Assembly (NCBI RefSeq): GCF_910578445.1
Contig: NZ_CAJTQC010000008.1
Span: forward strand, 42,301-106,300
Origin: an uncultured Duncaniella sp.
GTDB lineage: Bacteria; Bacteroidota; Bacteroidia; Bacteroidales; Muribaculaceae
Reading direction: 5' to 3'
DNA: 64,000 nt
Below are positions 53,705 to 62,655 of the stretch, in pieces (the first letter of the stretch is position 1; every line of letters starts with the position of its first letter). A model generated the notes under the pieces. The model did no database searches. It was not told where the DNA came from and was given only the letters and a program-made list of their open reading frames with translations. A program made the position numbers and the translations under genes.

Positions 53705-54310
53705 TTAGAATAGATATGCGAGAGAAATGGTCCAGTAGCGGTTCTTTCCCTCAATTCCGGCGTTTTCAGCTCCTGAGAAAGTAGTAACGGCCTTTGTCAG
53801 ACCAAGACCATAGCGGGCATTGAGGTCGACGTGGCTAAAGAGTTGCACACCGAAGCCAAAGTTCAAAGCCCAGTCTACAGATTTGTTCTTGTAGGCTTCT
53901 GAAATGTTGCGACGGCTTGTGAGGAACGACACGCTTGGGCCGACTCCGAGATAGGGGATGAGCACTTTGCTTACGACAGGGAGCGAAAATTTATATTTAA
54001 GATTCAAAGGAATCTCGATATAGTCGCGGTTGTCTTTTGAAAGTTCGTTTTCTTCAAGGAATTTTGTGTTGCGACGGACATACATCGCTGAGATGTCGGC
54101 TGCTATTCCGATTACGGGCACTGTAAATTCGCCCATGAGACCTGCGGTCCATCCGGTCTGATTGTCAGCATTCACGACATCTTTGTTGAAGTGCATGTCG
54201 TTTACAGTGAGACCGACTTTCGGGCCGAATTTGAACTGAGCGTTAGCCGGTAATGCTGAAGCTCCGACAATCATCAGAAGTGTAAGCATCAATGCTTTGA
54301 TTGTTTTCAT
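53705..54310 (-). CDS. Outer membrane beta-barrel protein (PorT-like)
   Basis: 201 residues, signal peptide about 1-24 (ending ALPANA). The mature protein has eight or so amphipathic strands with aromatic girdles (QFKFGPKVGLTVNDM, TAGLMGEFTVPVIGIAADISAMYV, YIEIPLNLKYKFSL) and ends in YWTISLAYLF with the terminal aromatic recognised by BAM. This is the small PorT-like family common in Bacteroidales; function unknown. Confidence 0.8.
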   Translation of the reverse strand: MKTIKALMLTLLMIVGASALPANAQFKFGPKVGLTVNDMHFNKDVVNADNQTGWTAGLMGEFTVPVIGIAADISAMYVRRNTKFLEENELSKDNRDYIEIPLNLKYKFSLPVVSKVLIPYLGVGPSVSFLTSRRNISEAYKNKSVDWALNFGFGVQLFSHVDLNARYGLGLTKAVTTFSGAENAGIEGKNRYWTISLAYLF

Positions 54311-54359
54311 AAAATAAAAATAATTAATAGTGATAGGTTAAAAATAATTACAACATTCA

Positions 54360-54393
54360 CCCGTATGTGTGTCATTTATGGCACACATACGGG
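54360..54393 (-). terminator. Hairpin after the carboxyltransferase gene
   Basis: 12-bp perfect stem (54360-54371 with 54382-54393) between the stop at 54431 and the barrel gene. No clear T-run; likely transcript end. Confidence 0.6.
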
Positions 54394-54430
54394 CGAGGTT
54401 TTCTCGATATGTCGTTTTTCTGACTATATG

Positions 54431-56326
54431 TCAGTCTTCAAATTCTATTAGGGGAACATCATTGGCGACTTGTTCGTCAAGGTTGACAAGTACACGCTTG
54501 ACAGTTCCCTCGATGTCAGATTCGATGTCATTTTCCATTTTCATCGCTTCGTAGACAAGCACCGTGTCTCCCTTCTTGACTTTTTGTCCCGGTTTTACCC
54601 TGATGTCGACTATGCGTCCACACATCGGAGCTGAAATCACAGGGCCTGTGACGGGATCTGCGACGGCAACGGTCTCTTCCTTGACCTCTACAGGCGCTTT
54701 GGTGGCTTCTTCAGCTTTGAATTCCTCTTCACGGCGACGGCGCAGGAATCCTTTGGCTACCGCAGGGAGGAGTTCAAGCAGCAGATATTCTTCATTGTTT
54801 GAAGCCAATTGTTTGTTTCCAAGCTCCGGGAGAGATGGATTTTCCGGTTTAGAGTATTTGCTGACGTCATATGGGCGCTCTTCGGCACTGCCGGTGATTT
54901 TCTCGCGGAATGCGGGGTCGATTGCCACGGGTGTATGTCCGTATTCACCTTTGACAAGCGAAATGAACTGGTTTGACTTGTTCGTGTAATCAGGCTTGCC
55001 GTTTTTGCGGTCAAGTGCCACGAGGACAGCTTGATTGCCTACAATCTGGCTTGTGGGGGTTACAAGCGGAATCAGGCCTGCATCACGGCGCACCATAGGA
55101 ATCAGGCGCATTGCATCTTCAAGCAGGTCTTCGCTCTTGAGTTCGCGGAGCTGTGCGACCATGTTGGAATACATTCCACCGGGAACTTCTGCGGTCTTGA
55201 CGAGTTCGTTGGGTTTCGGGAATCCGAAATAGGCTTCGATTTTGTGGCATGCGTCAAGCAGAGCGGCTTCGTCGCCGGCTTTTGCAAAGTCAATCGCGCT
55301 GTCGAAAAGAGCGAGTATCTCAGGAGGCAGCTGGTCTTTGAGCGGATCGAACGGGCGCTGCATATTGTCCTTGTGCAGATCGAACTGGGCAAGCGCCTTT
55401 CGAGCCTCAAGAAGTTCGTTGCGTATGCGCCCGACGGCTTCCATGTTGACTTCAACCTCGACACCCATGCGCTGACAGAAAATCCATATCAGTTCGATGG
55501 CTGGAGCGGCAGAGCCTCCGCCAAACCACCAGATGTTGGTGTCAAGGATGTCGACACCGTTGATGATGGCCATGAGGGATGATGCAAGGCCATAGCCGGG
55601 AGTGCAATGGGTATGGAAGTCGACAGGCACTTTCACTTCTCGCTTGAGAGCCGATATGATTGAAGCGGCTCTGCTTGGATTGACGAGGCCTGCCATGTCT
55701 TTGAGGGTGATTATTTTTGCGCCGAGGGCTTCCATCTGGCGAGCCTTGTCGACGAAGTATTCGTCTGTGAAAATCTTTTCAGGAGCTGATTTTCCTGAGA
55801 ACATTGATTTGAGCTTGCCAAAGAAGCCGCCTTCCTCTGCCGGTTCTTCCTGTTTGGGGTCGACCGTGTAGCACACTGCGCCGTCGGCGGTGCCGCCAAG
55901 ACGGTTGATGAGTCTGATGGATTCTTTTACATTGTCTATGTCGTTGAGCGCATCAAATATGCGCATCACGTTGAGTCCGTTGGCTATGGCCTCTTTATAA
56001 AATCCTTCGAGAACAGAATCGGGATAAGGAACGTAGCCGAACAGATTGCGGCCGCGCGAAAGGGCTGAAAGAAGAGCCTTCGGATGTTCGCTCTTTGAAT
56101 CCATGGCTTTTGAGAAAGTGCGCAGGCGTTCCCACGGGGATTCATCAAGATAACGCATCACGGAGTCGGGAACAGCTCCGCCCCAGACTTCCATGATGTA
56201 GAAATTGGCATCTTCATAGAAGGGGAGAAGCTTGTTGATAGTCTCCTGATTCATTCTGGTTGCAAAGAGTGACTGCTGTCCGTCGCGCAACGTAAGGTCG
56301 CGGATTTTAAGTTTTGGTCGTGTCAT
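54431..56326 (-). CDS. oadA: Oxaloacetate decarboxylase/pyruvate carboxylase alpha subunit with biotin domain
   Basis: 631 residues. The N-terminal carboxyltransferase TIM barrel (LRDGQQSLFATRM, MRIFDALNDIDNV, DMAGLVNPSRAA, DFHTHCTPGYG with metal-binding HTH) is followed by the conserved PYC_OADA domain, a proline/alanine-poor acidic linker and a biotinyl domain with VYEAMKMEND (biotin on the lysine). A charged insert of about 30 residues (EEPAEEGGFFGKLKSMFSG) sits after VCYTVDPK. It transfers the carboxyl group between oxaloacetate and biotin; beta and gamma pump subunits or a biotin carboxylase are not adjacent. TATATTTG (minus strand, 56412-56419) is a likely -7 box. Confidence 0.9.
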   Translation of the reverse strand: MTRPKLKIRDLTLRDGQQSLFATRMNQETINKLLPFYEDANFYIMEVWGGAVPDSVMRYLDESPWERLRTFSKAMDSKSEHPKALLSALSRGRNLFGYVPYPDSVLEGFYKEAIANGLNVMRIFDALNDIDNVKESIRLINRLGGTADGAVCYTVDPKQEEPAEEGGFFGKLKSMFSGKSAPEKIFTDEYFVDKARQMEALGAKIITLKDMAGLVNPSRAASIISALKREVKVPVDFHTHCTPGYGLASSLMAIINGVDILDTNIWWFGGGSAAPAIELIWIFCQRMGVEVEVNMEAVGRIRNELLEARKALAQFDLHKDNMQRPFDPLKDQLPPEILALFDSAIDFAKAGDEAALLDACHKIEAYFGFPKPNELVKTAEVPGGMYSNMVAQLRELKSEDLLEDAMRLIPMVRRDAGLIPLVTPTSQIVGNQAVLVALDRKNGKPDYTNKSNQFISLVKGEYGHTPVAIDPAFREKITGSAEERPYDVSKYSKPENPSLPELGNKQLASNNEEYLLLELLPAVAKGFLRRRREEEFKAEEATKAPVEVKEETVAVADPVTGPVISAPMCGRIVDIRVKPGQKVKKGDTVLVYEAMKMENDIESDIEGTVKRVLVNLDEQVANDVPLIEFED

Positions 56327-56454
56327 AGCAATGTGACAATTTACGTTATTGTGGGGGATTTTGTCGGCAGACGGGATGGTCGGGTTGGCCTTCGGGCTGT
56401 CGTTTCGTTCGCAAATATAAATGATTTTATTTAATTAAAGAAAAATTTCCTTAA

Positions 56455-57096
56455 TTATTTTAAGAATGGATTCGATTTTTTCTCGTTGCCGATTGTCGTT
56501 TCTCCGCCATGGCCTGAAAGCACCACTGTTGAGTCCGGAAGAGTCAGCAGTTTGCGCCTGATTGCATCAGCAAGTGTTGCATAGTCACCCATCGGAAGGT
56601 CTGTGCGGCCCATAGATCCGGGGAAAAGGGTGTCGCCGGTGATGACGAAGTTTGATTCCGGGCAGTAGAGTGCTATCCCTCCGGGAGAATGCCCCGGCAC
56701 GCCGAGCACATCAATGCGTTCTTTCCCGAGAAATATTGTGTCGCCGTCATGCAGCTCGACATCGATGCTCTGTGGCTTGAGCGGCATGCGGAGTCCGAAG
56801 CGGCATGATTGCTCAGGCAGGGATTCTGCAAGGAAGGCATCGGCCGGGTGTGCCTTGATTTCGAGTCCATATTTCTCTTTTATATATGTATTGCCGAAAA
56901 TATGGTCAAGGTGCGAATGCGTATTGATGAGTTGCGTGACCTTGAGTTTCCTGCTTTCAATAAAATTGTCGAGTGCATTGCGCTCTTGGTCATCAATCAT
57001 GCCCGGGTCGATGATTGCTGCTTCCGATGATTCGGGATCCCATACGACATAGGTATTTACCCCGAACATGTTGAATACAAATCTGCTTACTTTCAT
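56455..57096 (-). CDS. MBL-fold hydrolase, glyoxalase II-like
   Basis: 213 residues. Metal motif THSHLDHIFGN (60-70), then HSPGGIALY and ITGDTLFPGSMGRTDLP, ending SGHGGETTIGNEKKSNPFL. Typical of small metallo-beta-lactamase hydrolases acting on thioesters or S-lactoylglutathione-like substrates; the real substrate is unknown. Overlaps rsmG by 4 bases. Confidence 0.88.
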   Translation of the reverse strand: MKVSRFVFNMFGVNTYVVWDPESSEAAIIDPGMIDDQERNALDNFIESRKLKVTQLINTHSHLDHIFGNTYIKEKYGLEIKAHPADAFLAESLPEQSCRFGLRMPLKPQSIDVELHDGDTIFLGKERIDVLGVPGHSPGGIALYCPESNFVITGDTLFPGSMGRTDLPMGDYATLADAIRRKLLTLPDSTVVLSGHGGETTIGNEKKSNPFLK

Positions 57097-57713
57097 AGCT
57101 TTACATAAATTAAGTCTTTGGTTTTGAAATATTCTTCCGTGAAATAATCGCTGAGCGGAACATCGATCAGCGGGCGCTTTACGCGTCCGAGCTCACTCGC
57201 CAGTTCGCCTCCTTTGAGGCATATAAGTCCGTTGGGCAATTTGTTGCGGCTTTGTTGCGCTACATTGCGGGCTGAGATTTTGACAAGTTCGTCGAGCTGC
57301 ATGACTGCGCGCGATATGATATAGTCGGCCTTCAGTTTGCATTCGCCCATGTCGCCGTGCTGGAATGTTACATTGTCGAGCCCGAGTTCATCGGCGATTG
57401 CTGCTGCAACCTTTATTTTCTTTCCTATGCGGTCGATAAGATGAAATTTGCATTCCGGCCAGAATATGGCGAGAGGTATTCCGGGGAAGCCTCCTCCTGT
57501 TCCAAGATCAATCATCTGTGACCCATCGACGGGAGTGATGAATTTGGCTATGGCCAGTGAATGTAGGATGTGGTGGGTGTAGAGGTTGTCAATGTCCTTT
57601 CGTGAAATAACATTGATTTTGTCATTCCATTCCGGATAGAGTCGCCCGAGTGCTGTGAAGCGTTCAATCTGTTCGGGGGAGAGGTCTGGGAAATATTTCA
57701 ATATCTCGTTCAT
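57093..57713 (-). CDS. rsmG: 16S rRNA (guanine-N7)-methyltransferase RsmG
   Basis: 206 residues. SAM-binding MIDLGTGGGFPGIPLAI (68-84), LIDRIGKKIKVAAAIADELGL and the RAVMQLDELV region are diagnostic. Methylates G527 of 16S rRNA. Head of a two-gene unit with the MBL hydrolase; TATCTTTG (minus strand, 57747-57754) is a possible -7 box. Confidence 0.95.
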   Translation of the reverse strand: MNEILKYFPDLSPEQIERFTALGRLYPEWNDKINVISRKDIDNLYTHHILHSLAIAKFITPVDGSQMIDLGTGGGFPGIPLAIFWPECKFHLIDRIGKKIKVAAAIADELGLDNVTFQHGDMGECKLKADYIISRAVMQLDELVKISARNVAQQSRNKLPNGLICLKGGELASELGRVKRPLIDVPLSDYFTEEYFKTKDLIYVKL

Positions 57714-57921
57714 GAATTATTTGGCCGTTAGTATAGATGAATTTAACAAAGATACATGGTCGGACGTTTAGATTACATGGCAACCATTATTTTTTGCGGT
57801 CAATACGTCCGGGATGAAGCTTCCCGGGGACTGTGCGATTGCAAAATTATAGGTAATTTGTGAGATATTGGTTAAATTTGCCAAAAAAATATATAAATTC
57901 GCTCTTTTTATATAAGACAAG

Positions 57922-58761
57922 ATGCTAAAAATCGGAAAATACAATTCTCTGCAGGTTGCGCGCAATGTTGATTTCGGCGCATATCTTGCTGACAGCGATG
58001 GAAATGAAGTCCTTCTGCCTGCCCGTTATATATCTACGCCCCTGCAGCCCGGGGACGAAATGGAGGTTTTTGTCTACAAGGATTCTGAGGACAGGCCTGT
58101 TGCGACAACCGAGCGTCCTTTTGCCGAAGTCGGGGAGTTTGCCTATCTTCAGGTGACGCAGGTCAACAACACAGGTGCGTTCCTTGACTGGGGGCTGATT
58201 GGGAAGGAGCTGCTTGTGCCTTATAGGGAGCAGAAAATGAAACTCACCAGAGGAATGGTGGTGCTGGTCTATGTCTATCTCGACAATGCTTCGCAGCGTG
58301 TGGTGGCTTCTGCTAAAATTGAGAAGTTTATCGGAAACGGTTTTCCGCGCTACAGGCTTGGCCATAAGGTGGAGGCTCTTGTGTATAAACGTACCGAATT
58401 GGGCTATAAGGCGATTGTCGACAATCTTTTTCATGGTATGATTTACGAGAGTGAGCTCTATGCTCCGCTTGAAATAGGGAAAGTCATTCCGGCCTATGTC
58501 AAACAGGTTAGGGGCGACGGCAAGATTGACCTTGTGCTTAGTGGCGGCGATGATGGACGCGTGGATGCATTGATGGAGAAAATCGTAAAGCGCCTTGAAG
58601 ACCAGCCGGAGTGTTTTCTGCCGATTTCTGATTCGGCGTCCCCTGAAACGATACGAGCTACTTTCCAGTGTTCAAAGAAGGATTTCAAGAAAGCGATAGG
58701 CCATCTTTACCGGCAGCATAAGATACTCATCACCGACGGCGGAATCCGGCTTGTTGTCTGA
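57922..58761 (+). CDS. S1-like RNA-binding protein, CvfB family
   Basis: 279 residues. Three S1-type modules can be seen (GKYNSLQVARNVDFGAYLAD; GEFAYLQVTQVNNTGAFLDWGLIGKELLVP; YKAIVDNLFHGMIY and GKVIPAYVKQVRGDGKIDLVL), then a winged helix (ATFQCSKKDFKKAIGHLYRQHKI), the layout of CvfB. Members influence virulence or RNA handling in Staphylococcus; role here unknown. TAAATTTG (57873-57880) is a plausible -7 box. Divergent from rsmG. Confidence 0.9.
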   Translation: MLKIGKYNSLQVARNVDFGAYLADSDGNEVLLPARYISTPLQPGDEMEVFVYKDSEDRPVATTERPFAEVGEFAYLQVTQVNNTGAFLDWGLIGKELLVPYREQKMKLTRGMVVLVYVYLDNASQRVVASAKIEKFIGNGFPRYRLGHKVEALVYKRTELGYKAIVDNLFHGMIYESELYAPLEIGKVIPAYVKQVRGDGKIDLVLSGGDDGRVDALMEKIVKRLEDQPECFLPISDSASPETIRATFQCSKKDFKKAIGHLYRQHKILITDGGIRLVV

Positions 58762-58800
58762 CGGACGGATTGACGGTGCATGTGGTGCAGCCGCTATACA

Positions 58801-58843
58801 TACACGAAGGCGCAGGTTCTATGTTGACCTGCGCCTTCGTGTA
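58801..58843. terminator. Bidirectional terminator between the CvfB-like and ABC-F genes
   Basis: 17-bp perfect stem (58801-58817 with 58827-58843) between two convergent stops. Confidence 0.85.
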
Positions 58844-58862
58844 TACATATCGGCTGATTTTT

Positions 58863-60872
58863 TTATTTGGATATCTCGTCCAGTTCCAAGGATGCCAGTT
58901 CCCAAAGTGACATCGCGTTTTCGAGTTGCTTGGTGGTTGTTGCATGGCGGTCATATATATCTGCGGGAGGATTGCCGCCTGCTATGATTGACTCGATTTC
59001 GGAAATCTGTTGTTCGAGACGGCCTATTTCGGCCTCGGCCTCTTCGACCTTTTTGCGTGCCTTGCGGACGAGCTTTTCATGTTCGCGCTGTTCGGCATAC
59101 GAAAGCTTTCTTGCAGTAGCTCCTGTCGGTGTCTGGGCCGCTTCGGCTTTGGCGTTGGTTGAGGGTCTGGCCGATGTCTGCGGCTCTTTCCCATTTTGGC
59201 TTGTCGCAGTCTTCGAGTCTGTCAGAGGTCTGATGGTGTTTCGTTCAAGCTCGGTGAGCGATGCCAGCTTTTTCTTTTCGAGGAACTCGTATATTCCTCC
59301 GAGGCATTCTTTCACTTGGCCGCCACCGAATTCGTAGACTTTCTCGACGAGACCGTCAAGGAATTCGCGGTCATGGCTGACCACGATGACTGTCCCGTTG
59401 AAATCCTTGATGGCTTGTTTGAGAATGTCCTTGGTCTTCATGTCGAGATGGTTGGTCGGCTCGTCGAGAATGAGAAGGTTGACAGGCTCAAGAAGAAGTC
59501 TTATCATGGCCAGTCGGGTTCTTTCGCCGCCTGAGAGCACTTTGACTTTTTTGTCGGAGGCTTCTCCGCCAAACATGAATGCCCCGAGTATATCGCGGAT
59601 TTTTGTGCGGATATCACCGACGGCCACACGGTCGATGGTGTCGAAGACAGTCAGATCTTCGTCGAGTAGCGTGGCTTGGTTCTGGGCGAAATATCCGATT
59701 TTTACATTATGCCCGATTTTGAGAGTGCCGGTGAATGGGATTTCGCTCATGATACATTTTATGAGCGTGGATTTTCCTTCGCCATTTTTCCCGACAAACG
59801 CCACCTTCTCGCCACGTTTGATTGTGAATGTGGCATGGTCAAACACTTGATGGTCGCCGTAAGCCTTGCCGACATTATCGGCTATCACGGGGTAATCGCC
59901 GGAGCGTGGGGCAGGGGGAAACTTGAGGTTTAGGTGAGAAGTGTCGACCTCGTCGACTTCGATGCGTTCGATTTTTGCAAGCTGCTTGATGCGGCTCTGC
60001 ACTTGCACGCTTTTGGTGGCTTTGTAGCGGAACCGCTCGATAAAGTCCTCGGTGTCCTGAATCATTTTTTGCTGATTCTGGTAAGCGCGCATCTGCTGTT
60101 CGAGCCGTTCCTGTCGCAGAACAAGGTATTTTGAATAGTTGACCGAGTAGTCATATATTTTACCGAGCGAGATTTCGATGGTCCGATTTGTGACATTGTC
60201 GATGAATGCGCGGTCATGGCTGACGAGCACAACTGCATTGGCTTTCGTGATGAGGAAATTTTCGAGCCACTGGATTGACTCGATGTCGAGGTGGTTGGTC
60301 GGTTCGTCGAGCAGCAGTACGTCTGGTCTGCGAAGGAGGATTTTGGCAAGCTCGATTCGCATGCGCCATCCGCCGGAGAATTCTGATGTGGGGCGGTTGA
60401 AGTCGGAACGTAGGAATCCGAGTCCGATTAGTGTTTTTTCCATCTCGGCTTCGAAGTTCTCGCTCTGTTCCATCGCGAGCCTGTCGTTGAGTGATGTCAT
60501 GGCTTCGATCAGCTCCTGATAAGCGTCCGATTCATAGTCCGTGCGTGTTGCCAGCTGATGGTTTATTTCATCAAGCCGGGATTTCATGTCGTCGACATGG
60601 CTGAACGCGCTTCTCACCTCGTCGATGACGGTCGAAGTGTCGCTGACGGTGATGTGTTGAGGCAGATAGCCGACAGTCGTGTCGCGGGGCATTGCGACAT
60701 TTCCCGAAGTCGGCTTCTGCAATCCTGCGATGATTTTTAGCATCGTCGATTTTCCGGCTCCGTTTTTACCGACAAGTGCTATCTTGTCTTTGGAATTGAT
60801 GATGTAGGATATGTTGTCAAAAAGACATTTTGCGCTGAATTCTACCTTGAGGCTGTTGATGGATATGCTCAT
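58863..60872 (-). CDS. ABC-F family ATPase (ribosome-associated, YheS/Uup-like)
   Basis: 669 residues. Two ABC modules: Walker A GKNGAGKST (about 37-45) and GKNGEGKST (about 362-370), signatures EFSGGWRMRIELAK and LSGGERTRLAM, Walker B LLLDEPTNHLD and LILDEPTNHLD; no membrane domains. The interdomain linker (RQERLEQQMRAYQNQQKMIQ) is the ribosomal P-site tRNA interaction motif, and a C-terminal charged coiled coil follows. ABC-F proteins act on stalled ribosomes or confer drug resistance; a housekeeping role is more likely here. Consensus promoter at 60938-60969. Confidence 0.93.
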   Translation of the reverse strand: MSISINSLKVEFSAKCLFDNISYIINSKDKIALVGKNGAGKSTMLKIIAGLQKPTSGNVAMPRDTTVGYLPQHITVSDTSTVIDEVRSAFSHVDDMKSRLDEINHQLATRTDYESDAYQELIEAMTSLNDRLAMEQSENFEAEMEKTLIGLGFLRSDFNRPTSEFSGGWRMRIELAKILLRRPDVLLLDEPTNHLDIESIQWLENFLITKANAVVLVSHDRAFIDNVTNRTIEISLGKIYDYSVNYSKYLVLRQERLEQQMRAYQNQQKMIQDTEDFIERFRYKATKSVQVQSRIKQLAKIERIEVDEVDTSHLNLKFPPAPRSGDYPVIADNVGKAYGDHQVFDHATFTIKRGEKVAFVGKNGEGKSTLIKCIMSEIPFTGTLKIGHNVKIGYFAQNQATLLDEDLTVFDTIDRVAVGDIRTKIRDILGAFMFGGEASDKKVKVLSGGERTRLAMIRLLLEPVNLLILDEPTNHLDMKTKDILKQAIKDFNGTVIVVSHDREFLDGLVEKVYEFGGGQVKECLGGIYEFLEKKKLASLTELERNTIRPLTDSKTATSQNGKEPQTSARPSTNAKAEAAQTPTGATARKLSYAEQREHEKLVRKARKKVEEAEAEIGRLEQQISEIESIIAGGNPPADIYDRHATTTKQLENAMSLWELASLELDEISK

Positions 60873-60937
60873 TTATGCAGTGATAGTCTCGATAATTGTT
60901 TTTTTTGTTGTCCCGGGTGGGTATGAAAACCGGTCTG

Positions 60938-60969
60938 CAAAATTACTCAGAATATTGCAGATTGCCAAA
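60938..60969 (-). promoter_or_regulatory. Promoter of the ABC-F gene
   Basis: Minus strand TTTG (60966-60969), 20-base spacer, TAATTTTG (60938-60945). Confidence 0.8.
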
Positions 60970-61032
60970 AGGAGTGTCGTGTGAGTGATTTAATCCGCAG
61001 CTACGTTGCCGGATGGTTCTGTTGGCGTCGCG

Positions 61033-61623
61033 TTATCTCATGAAAGGATGGCCGTGGTTGGGGTCGGGAATAAATGATTCATAGGTGCAGTCGTCATAGT
61101 AGACCACAATTCCTGTGACTCTTTTGCCTCTGCTCGATGATGATGTTGGAGTGGTGTCTGACTGTGGAGGCTCTGTTTCTCCGGCAATATGATTGGCAAA
61201 CTCTAAAGGTTCGGCCTGAGTGTCTGTCGGGCTTGCGAATGTAAATGTGTTGGTGGCTGTGGACTCCTGATTTTTTTCTGCGACTTCATCGTGTAAATTT
61301 TCATTGAAGTCCAAAGAGAAATCAATAGTCTGATTGTCAGAAGATTCGTTGTTATAGGACTCGTTTTTTGCCTGATTTTTAGGCTCTGAGGTTTCAATAT
61401 TTGCATTGCTCACCATATTTCCCTCGCCAAACATCAGCCATACGATGTTAAGGTCGGGATATGCCGAGTGGATTTTACTAATTATTTCATCGCTTACCTT
61501 TTTATTGCGCCCTGCAAGTAGCTGACTACCTGTGGGGCGGGGGATAGCGCATTCATCGGCAAACTGAGTGACGCTAATTTGTCTGGAGTCGAGAAAGCGT
61601 TTGAGCCTTGAAACAAGATCCAT
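61033..61623 (-). CDS. Helix-turn-helix (XRE-type) regulator with acidic C-terminal tail
   Basis: 196 residues from the ATG at 61623 (MDLVSRLKRFLDSRQISVTQFADECAIPRPTGSQ); an ATG at 61665 adds 14 unlikely residues. Residues 1-70 form a XRE-like DNA-binding domain with the helix-turn-helix at about 17-40 and a following helix with LNIVWLMFGEG. The rest is Asn/Ser/Glu-rich and disordered-looking, with no peptidase S24 catalytic site; a final stretch (GKRVTGIVVYYDDCTYESF) looks folded. Its promoter is embedded in AATTTG repeats, suggesting autoregulation. Target genes unknown. Confidence 0.82.
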   Translation of the reverse strand: MDLVSRLKRFLDSRQISVTQFADECAIPRPTGSQLLAGRNKKVSDEIISKIHSAYPDLNIVWLMFGEGNMVSNANIETSEPKNQAKNESYNNESSDNQTIDFSLDFNENLHDEVAEKNQESTATNTFTFASPTDTQAEPLEFANHIAGETEPPQSDTTPTSSSSRGKRVTGIVVYYDDCTYESFIPDPNHGHPFMR

Positions 61624-61662
61624 AATGCAAATTTTTATAGAATTTGGTTTTGTAATTTGATG

Positions 61663-61694
61663 CAAATGTAATTAATTAATTTGTAAACTCCAAA
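61663..61694 (-). promoter_or_regulatory. Promoter of the helix-turn-helix regulator gene
   Basis: Minus strand TTTG (61691-61694), 20-base spacer, TACATTTG (61663-61670); start codon 40 bases downstream. AATTTG or CAAATT half-sites occur on both sides (61641-61760). Confidence 0.8.
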
Positions 61695-62108
61695 TTTATA
61701 AATGAGAATAGAGTTGTTTGTTAATTTGAACTGTGGTTGTAAATGGGAATTTGGATTTGTGAATTAATGAGGATGCACTGGTAAGAGGGTGCAATGTGCT
61801 AATTAAAGATATACTATAAATAAATGTGGATATAATCTTGTAGATATGGATGCTACGTTCAATAATAGCAAGCTGGGGGGTTTATTGGATAAAATCGCTT
61901 GATCTCGCTATTTATACTTTGAGTTGTAGTTGAGATAAAATTACTATAATTCAGATAATTAGCATATTAATTTTTGATATAAAAAATGTTAATGATAAAA
62001 ATTGGCGTTTAATTTGCGTATGTAAAACAAAACTTGGTGTTATTTACATAAGTAAAATATGAATTATATCAACCTGTTTGGAAACAACAATCTGAACCCA
62101 TAATCAAG

Positions 62109-62150
62109 TTTGCATTTGCAAAATAATAAAATTTGCAATTTGCAATTTCA
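62109..62150. repeat. Clustered TTTGCA repeats, possible iteron or operator array
   Basis: Palindrome TTTGCATTTGCAAA followed within 20 bases by AATTTGCAATTTGCAATTT, i.e. tandem TTTGCAA on one strand. Spacing and orientation resemble a protein-binding array. Confidence 0.45.
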
Positions 62151-62655
62151 AAACAGCACTAAATTTTCAAAATTCAAATATTCCGAACTGTAAATGTAAA
62201 GCGTGAGTTTGAAATATCAAACGAGATTTGGATTCAGATGGAGATAATATATGTAATCAATATTTACAATCACATATGAGTACACATCCGACTGATGTTC
62301 ATAGTTATAACAATATTACAGCAATAAATCTCTATGGATTAACATAAATTTGCTATAAATATTTGGCATTTAAATCTTGTTTCATATAACAGCTGCCAAT
62401 TAACTGAATATTAACTTAAAATCGATATGCAAATATGAGGCTGTATAGTAATTTGAACCGATCCCTAAAAGTTATTATTGCTTTCCGATAAAACATTAAA
62501 TCGCCAATAACGCGCTGATATATAGTTATGTTCACGGAGCTTGCCGCCATTTTCATTCCGTAAAATCAATATCTTATGACACTGCCGGAGGGATGCACTT
62601 TTCGGAGTGTGTCCCTTTGCTGTATCTTATAGACAAACAAAAACACAAAAAACAA

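Larger units (their letters stand above)
61624..62655. other. Long AT-rich noncoding region between the regulator and the recombinase
   Basis: Just over 1 kb with no long frame. It is strongly AT-rich and full of AATTTG/CAAATT hexamers and TTTGCAA heptamers (cluster 62109-62150, including TTTGCATTTGCAAA and tandem TTTGCAA units). TATGTAAA (about 62019-62026) and TTTACATA (62043-62050) form an inverted repeat. A 14-residue frame MNYINLFGNNNLNP (62059-62103) exists but is unsupported. TAAATTTG (62345-62352) fits a plus-strand -7 box without a clear -33. Confidence 0.6.

Noticed and set aside
54431..56326. Full oxaloacetate decarboxylase sodium pump operon
   Set aside because: No beta or gamma membrane subunit genes adjoin the alpha subunit.
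62059..62103. Short peptide gene in the AT-rich region
   Set aside because: Only 14 codons with no supporting promoter or conservation evidence; kept only as a note.
62101..62170. CRISPR array
   Set aside because: The short TTTGCAA repeats have no regular spacers and no cas genes are nearby.
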